Shown one piece after another: positions 61,663-64,000 of a stretch of 64,000 bases of DNA (positions are counted from its first letter, which is position 1; each line of letters starts with the position of its first letter). Below the pieces are notes generated by a model. The model saw only the letters and a program-made list of their open reading frames with translations. It ran no database searches and was not told the origin of the DNA. The stretch is from Myxococcus fulvus. Lineage in GTDB: Bacteria; Myxococcota; Myxococcia; Myxococcales; Myxococcaceae. Location: positions 248,001 to 312,000 of the forward strand of contig NZ_FOIB01000010.1 of the NCBI RefSeq assembly GCF_900111765.1, given 5' to 3'. The position numbers and the translations under genes were made by a program.

Positions 61663-63354
61663 ATGGCAAAGAATCTCGTTGTGGTGGCCCTGTCGGCGTG
61701 GGACTCCAAAGACAATCTCTGGTGGGCGACCTACACGGTGACCCTGCTCAACCTCTCGGACCAGGAGGTGGTCAATCCCGAGATCAAGTTCACCGTCGGG
61801 GCGGGTCAGAAGATCAGCAACCACTACGGGCTCATCTGGTCGAGTGTCGCTCCCGACAACACCATCACCGGCAGGCTGGTGGCCGAGCGCAAGACCATCC
61901 CCGCCAAGGGTGAGCAGAAGTTCCAGTTGGCGGTGCAGGGTGACGGGACGCCCACGGGGCTGGGGCCACTGCCCTCCGGCTTCCTGGTCAACGGCCAGGA
62001 CGCGAACCCTCCGGCCAACGACAAGGAGAAGCCCTCCATTCCGACGGGGATTCGCGCCGTGTCGACAGGCTCCAAGCTCGTCTCGTTGGCCTGGACGCCC
62101 TCCACGGACAACGTGGCCGTCGCGGGGTACGTCGTGTACTACGCCCCGAAGGGACGGTCCGGGCTGCAGAAGGTCACCACCCGGCTCCCCCAGGTGACGT
62201 TGAAGGGGCTGTCTCCCGCCACGACGTACTCCATCCAGGTGGAGGCCTTCGACCTGTCGAACAACCAGTCCGGCAAGTCCAGCGTCTTCTCTATTCAGAC
62301 CGCGGTGCCCCTGCCGGACCAGGGGGACTGGGACGTCCGGCGCGCGCCCTTCATCGACTTCACGGCGTACCCCACGCCGCAGGTCAAGGTGTACCAGGAG
62401 GAGTCGGGCCTGGATGGCTTCTTCCTCGGCTTCCTGGTCGCGCAGCCGGGCGGGGACAAGAAGGTGTATTGGGGCGGCTTCCCCTCCATGGACGACTCGA
62501 ACACCGGGATTTCGTACCCGGGTGATTTGACCGTCTCGGACTACGGCAAGGATGACATGAAGGTCTTCACCGCCAACGGGGGCAAGGTCGTGCTCTCGTT
62601 CGGCGGCGCCTCGAACGTGCCCCTGGAGGCGGAGGAGACGGACATCGCGAAGATCGTCGCGACCTACGAGGGCATCCTCAGGAACTTCATGATCGACGGC
62701 AAGAACATGGTGACCCACTTCGACTTCGACTTCGAGGGGGCCTTCATCCACGACCCGGTGGGGCAGGACCGTCACGTGGCCGCCATCAGCCAGGTCCTCG
62801 CGAAGCATCCGTACCTGAAGACCTCGTACACGCTGCCGGTGGACGGAGCGCCGGGCTCGCTCGAGGGCTTCAACGAGGGCGGGGTGAAGCTCCTGCAGAA
62901 GCTCTTCGACGCGGGCGTGGAGCCGTCGCTCATCAACGGCATGTTGATGGAGTTCGGCCAGACGTCCCCGCCGGATGCCTATGATTGCTGCGTGCTCGGC
63001 CTGGAAGGCATGCACCGGCAGATCCGCTCCGTCTTCACGACCTGGAACGACGCCAAGGTGTGGCGTCGCATCGGCGCGTGCCCCATGTTCGGGCGCCACA
63101 TCAACGGCAAGGAGTTCACGCTGGAGAACATGGACAAGCTGATTGCCTATGCCAACGACAAGGACATCGGCTGCTTGTCGGGCTGGGACGCCACGCGCGA
63201 CCGGAACCAGGGCATGTTGCCGCAGTGCGACGACATGAACGGCCAGGACCTCGCGAAGTGCACCTACACGGAGCAGGAGTCGTTCGACTTCGGGAAGAAG
63301 ATCTCCAACTACAAGCAGGACGAGGGCGCGCTCGGGAAGAAGGCCGCGGGGTAG
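61663..63354 (+). CDS. GH18 chitinase-like protein with CBM-like and FN3 domains
   Basis: A 563-residue protein. Residues 1-115 form a beta domain like a cellulose/chitin-binding module (LLNLSDQEVVNPEIKF, W residues), then a fibronectin type III domain (about 120-215; PTGIRAV...LAWTPSTDNVAVAGYVVY). The C-terminal domain (about 225-563) has a GH18-like fold with KVVLSFGGAS and, around residue 353-358, DFDFEG, corresponding to the catalytic DxxDxDxE region with Glu as acid. The order of the motif is slightly shorter than in classic chitinases. No signal peptide is seen at MAKNLVVVAL; export may use another route. ATG 61663 follows GAGG. Confidence 0.75.
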   Translation: MAKNLVVVALSAWDSKDNLWWATYTVTLLNLSDQEVVNPEIKFTVGAGQKISNHYGLIWSSVAPDNTITGRLVAERKTIPAKGEQKFQLAVQGDGTPTGLGPLPSGFLVNGQDANPPANDKEKPSIPTGIRAVSTGSKLVSLAWTPSTDNVAVAGYVVYYAPKGRSGLQKVTTRLPQVTLKGLSPATTYSIQVEAFDLSNNQSGKSSVFSIQTAVPLPDQGDWDVRRAPFIDFTAYPTPQVKVYQEESGLDGFFLGFLVAQPGGDKKVYWGGFPSMDDSNTGISYPGDLTVSDYGKDDMKVFTANGGKVVLSFGGASNVPLEAEETDIAKIVATYEGILRNFMIDGKNMVTHFDFDFEGAFIHDPVGQDRHVAAISQVLAKHPYLKTSYTLPVDGAPGSLEGFNEGGVKLLQKLFDAGVEPSLINGMLMEFGQTSPPDAYDCCVLGLEGMHRQIRSVFTTWNDAKVWRRIGACPMFGRHINGKEFTLENMDKLIAYANDKDIGCLSGWDATRDRNQGMLPQCDDMNGQDLAKCTYTEQESFDFGKKISNYKQDEGALGKKAAG

Positions 63355-63380
63355 TCCGCGTCCTCCGCTCCCTGGAGAGC

Positions 63381-64000
63381 TCAAGGCTCCGGGGAGCGCG
63401 AGGTGGCCCTGCCCGGCACCAGGGCCCCGAGCCCTCGGGTGAGCGTGTCCACCAGCGCCCGGGCGGCGTCCCGCCTTGGGTCCAGGCTCGGGTCGTAGAT
63501 GGTGACGTCCATGCCCACCGCCAGGCCCGAGTCGACGAGCCGGGCGACCAGCTCCCCGAGCTCCGCGACGCGCAGGCCGTCGTCCTGACGCGAGTCGACG
63601 GCGGGCATCACCGCGTCGTCCATGACGTCCGCGTCCAGGTGCATCCAGAAGCCCTTCACGCCGCGCTCCTTGAATCGGGTGAGCGCGCGCTTCGCCCCGG
63701 CGGCGATTCCGTCCCGGCGCAGGACGTCCAGGTCCAGCCAGGCCATGCCCGTGTCGCGAGCGTCCTCGGCGCCGACCTTCTCCCCCTGGCGCTCCGGGTC
63801 CCTGACCCCGAGCACGGCCACGTCCTCGTCGAGGACCAGCGGGCCGCGGTTCTCCAGGTTCGACAGCAGAGAAGGGCCACGGCCGGTGGACAGCCAGAGG
63901 TCCATGCCCGCGGCCCCGCCGAGCGCGGAGGCCTCGGGCGGCCAGAAGTCGGTGTGTCCATCCATGAAGGCGAGCCCCGAGTGCGCGCCGGTGCGCTTCA
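63381..64000 (-). CDS. Arginase/agmatinase-family protein (partial, 5' end beyond window)
   Basis: The C-terminal 205 codons are in the window. Metal ligands of the ureohydrolase family are readable: the MDGHTDF segment (DxHxD-type, near the edge) and HLDADVMDDAVMPAVDS, equivalent to the DxD...D/E motif with its Mn-binding Asp residues. The frame stays open to the right edge, extending at least 11 codons above the internal Met at 63965 (HSGLAF). The family includes arginase, agmatinase and formiminoglutamase; the substrate cannot be told. It converges with the GH18-like gene (26 bp between stops). Confidence 0.82.
   Translation of the reverse strand, partial: KRTGAHSGLAFMDGHTDFWPPEASALGGAAGMDLWLSTGRGPSLLSNLENRGPLVLDEDVAVLGVRDPERQGEKVGAEDARDTGMAWLDLDVLRRDGIAAGAKRALTRFKERGVKGFWMHLDADVMDDAVMPAVDSRQDDGLRVAELGELVARLVDSGLAVGMDVTIYDPSLDPRRDAARALVDTLTRGLGALVPGRATSRSPEP

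Noticed and set aside
58737..61913. Plus-strand open frame of 1058 codons
   Set aside because: Antisense to the 650-residue and CGNR genes; no recognisable domain and no credible start.

Overview
The window is GC-rich DNA with the gene content of a myxobacterium (Myxococcota, probably Myxococcaceae). Pointers are the many secreted lipoproteins, a Ser/Thr protein kinase fused to a long helical-repeat domain, a PilZ-type protein with a degenerate receiver-like tail, an FHA-linked sigma-54 activator, FHA/GAF adenylate cyclase, secreted hydrolases, and di-haem and mono-haem cytochrome-like lipoproteins. Assignment to the phylum is inference from gene content; no rRNA or tRNA gene was seen.

The most striking region is 3.7-14.9 kb. 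It holds fourteen tiny genes for 20-33 residue peptides in three arrays (seven at 5678-6451, two at 13356-13592, five at 14129-14834). All share a near-invariant start, M(K/Q)IKTKVRGGPR(G/S)CG, which runs to a Gly-Gly and is followed by a hypervariable tail of 4-16 residues. Each array has a TTGACT-17 bp-TTTAAT-like promoter and a related GU-containing terminator hairpin. Between arrays 1 and 2, on the minus strand, lies a three-gene export operon: HlyD-like adaptor, ABC exporter with an intact C39 leader peptidase (Gln14, Cys20, His100, Asp116), and a second ABC exporter. No LanM, YcaO or radical-SAM enzyme is present. A 599-residue protein of unknown function sits just upstream of array 1 and shares the peptide genes' ribosome-binding-site motif; a 313-residue unknown follows array 3. 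I read this as a multi-precursor exported-peptide system (short signals or bacteriocin-like peptides) that I do not recognise.

Left part (1-3.5 kb): an edge-truncated di-haem oxidoreductase-like gene, a lipoprotein, and a di-haem cytochrome c peroxidase-family lipoprotein. From 15 to 26 kb: MscS channel, leucine-rich-repeat lipoprotein, PilZ-type protein, an acyltransferase with an altered catalytic motif, amidase, GH6 cellulase-like lipoprotein, YaiI/YqxD protein, M14 carboxypeptidase. From 26 to 31.8 kb: a LytS-type histidine kinase and LytTR response regulator separated by a tandemly duplicated gene junction, a beta-propeller protein and a trypsin-like lipoprotein.

From 32 to 46 kb: mono-haem lipoprotein, TAXI solute-binding protein, ECF-like sigma factor, sigma-54 activator, the large Ser/Thr kinase, RsgA, a lipoprotein and a zinc metalloprotease. 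From 46 to 55 kb: a PAS/GAF hybrid sensor kinase, thrA with a recognisable threonine attenuator (leader peptide with 13 Thr codons plus terminator), adenylate cyclase, a DUF47-Pit phosphate transport pair, and thioredoxin.

From 55 to 64 kb: LysR regulator, dusA whose 3' end is tandemly repeated, a Vgb-like propeller, a protein with a possible papain-like triad, a CGNR zinc-finger regulator, a GH18-like protein, and an edge-truncated arginase-family gene.
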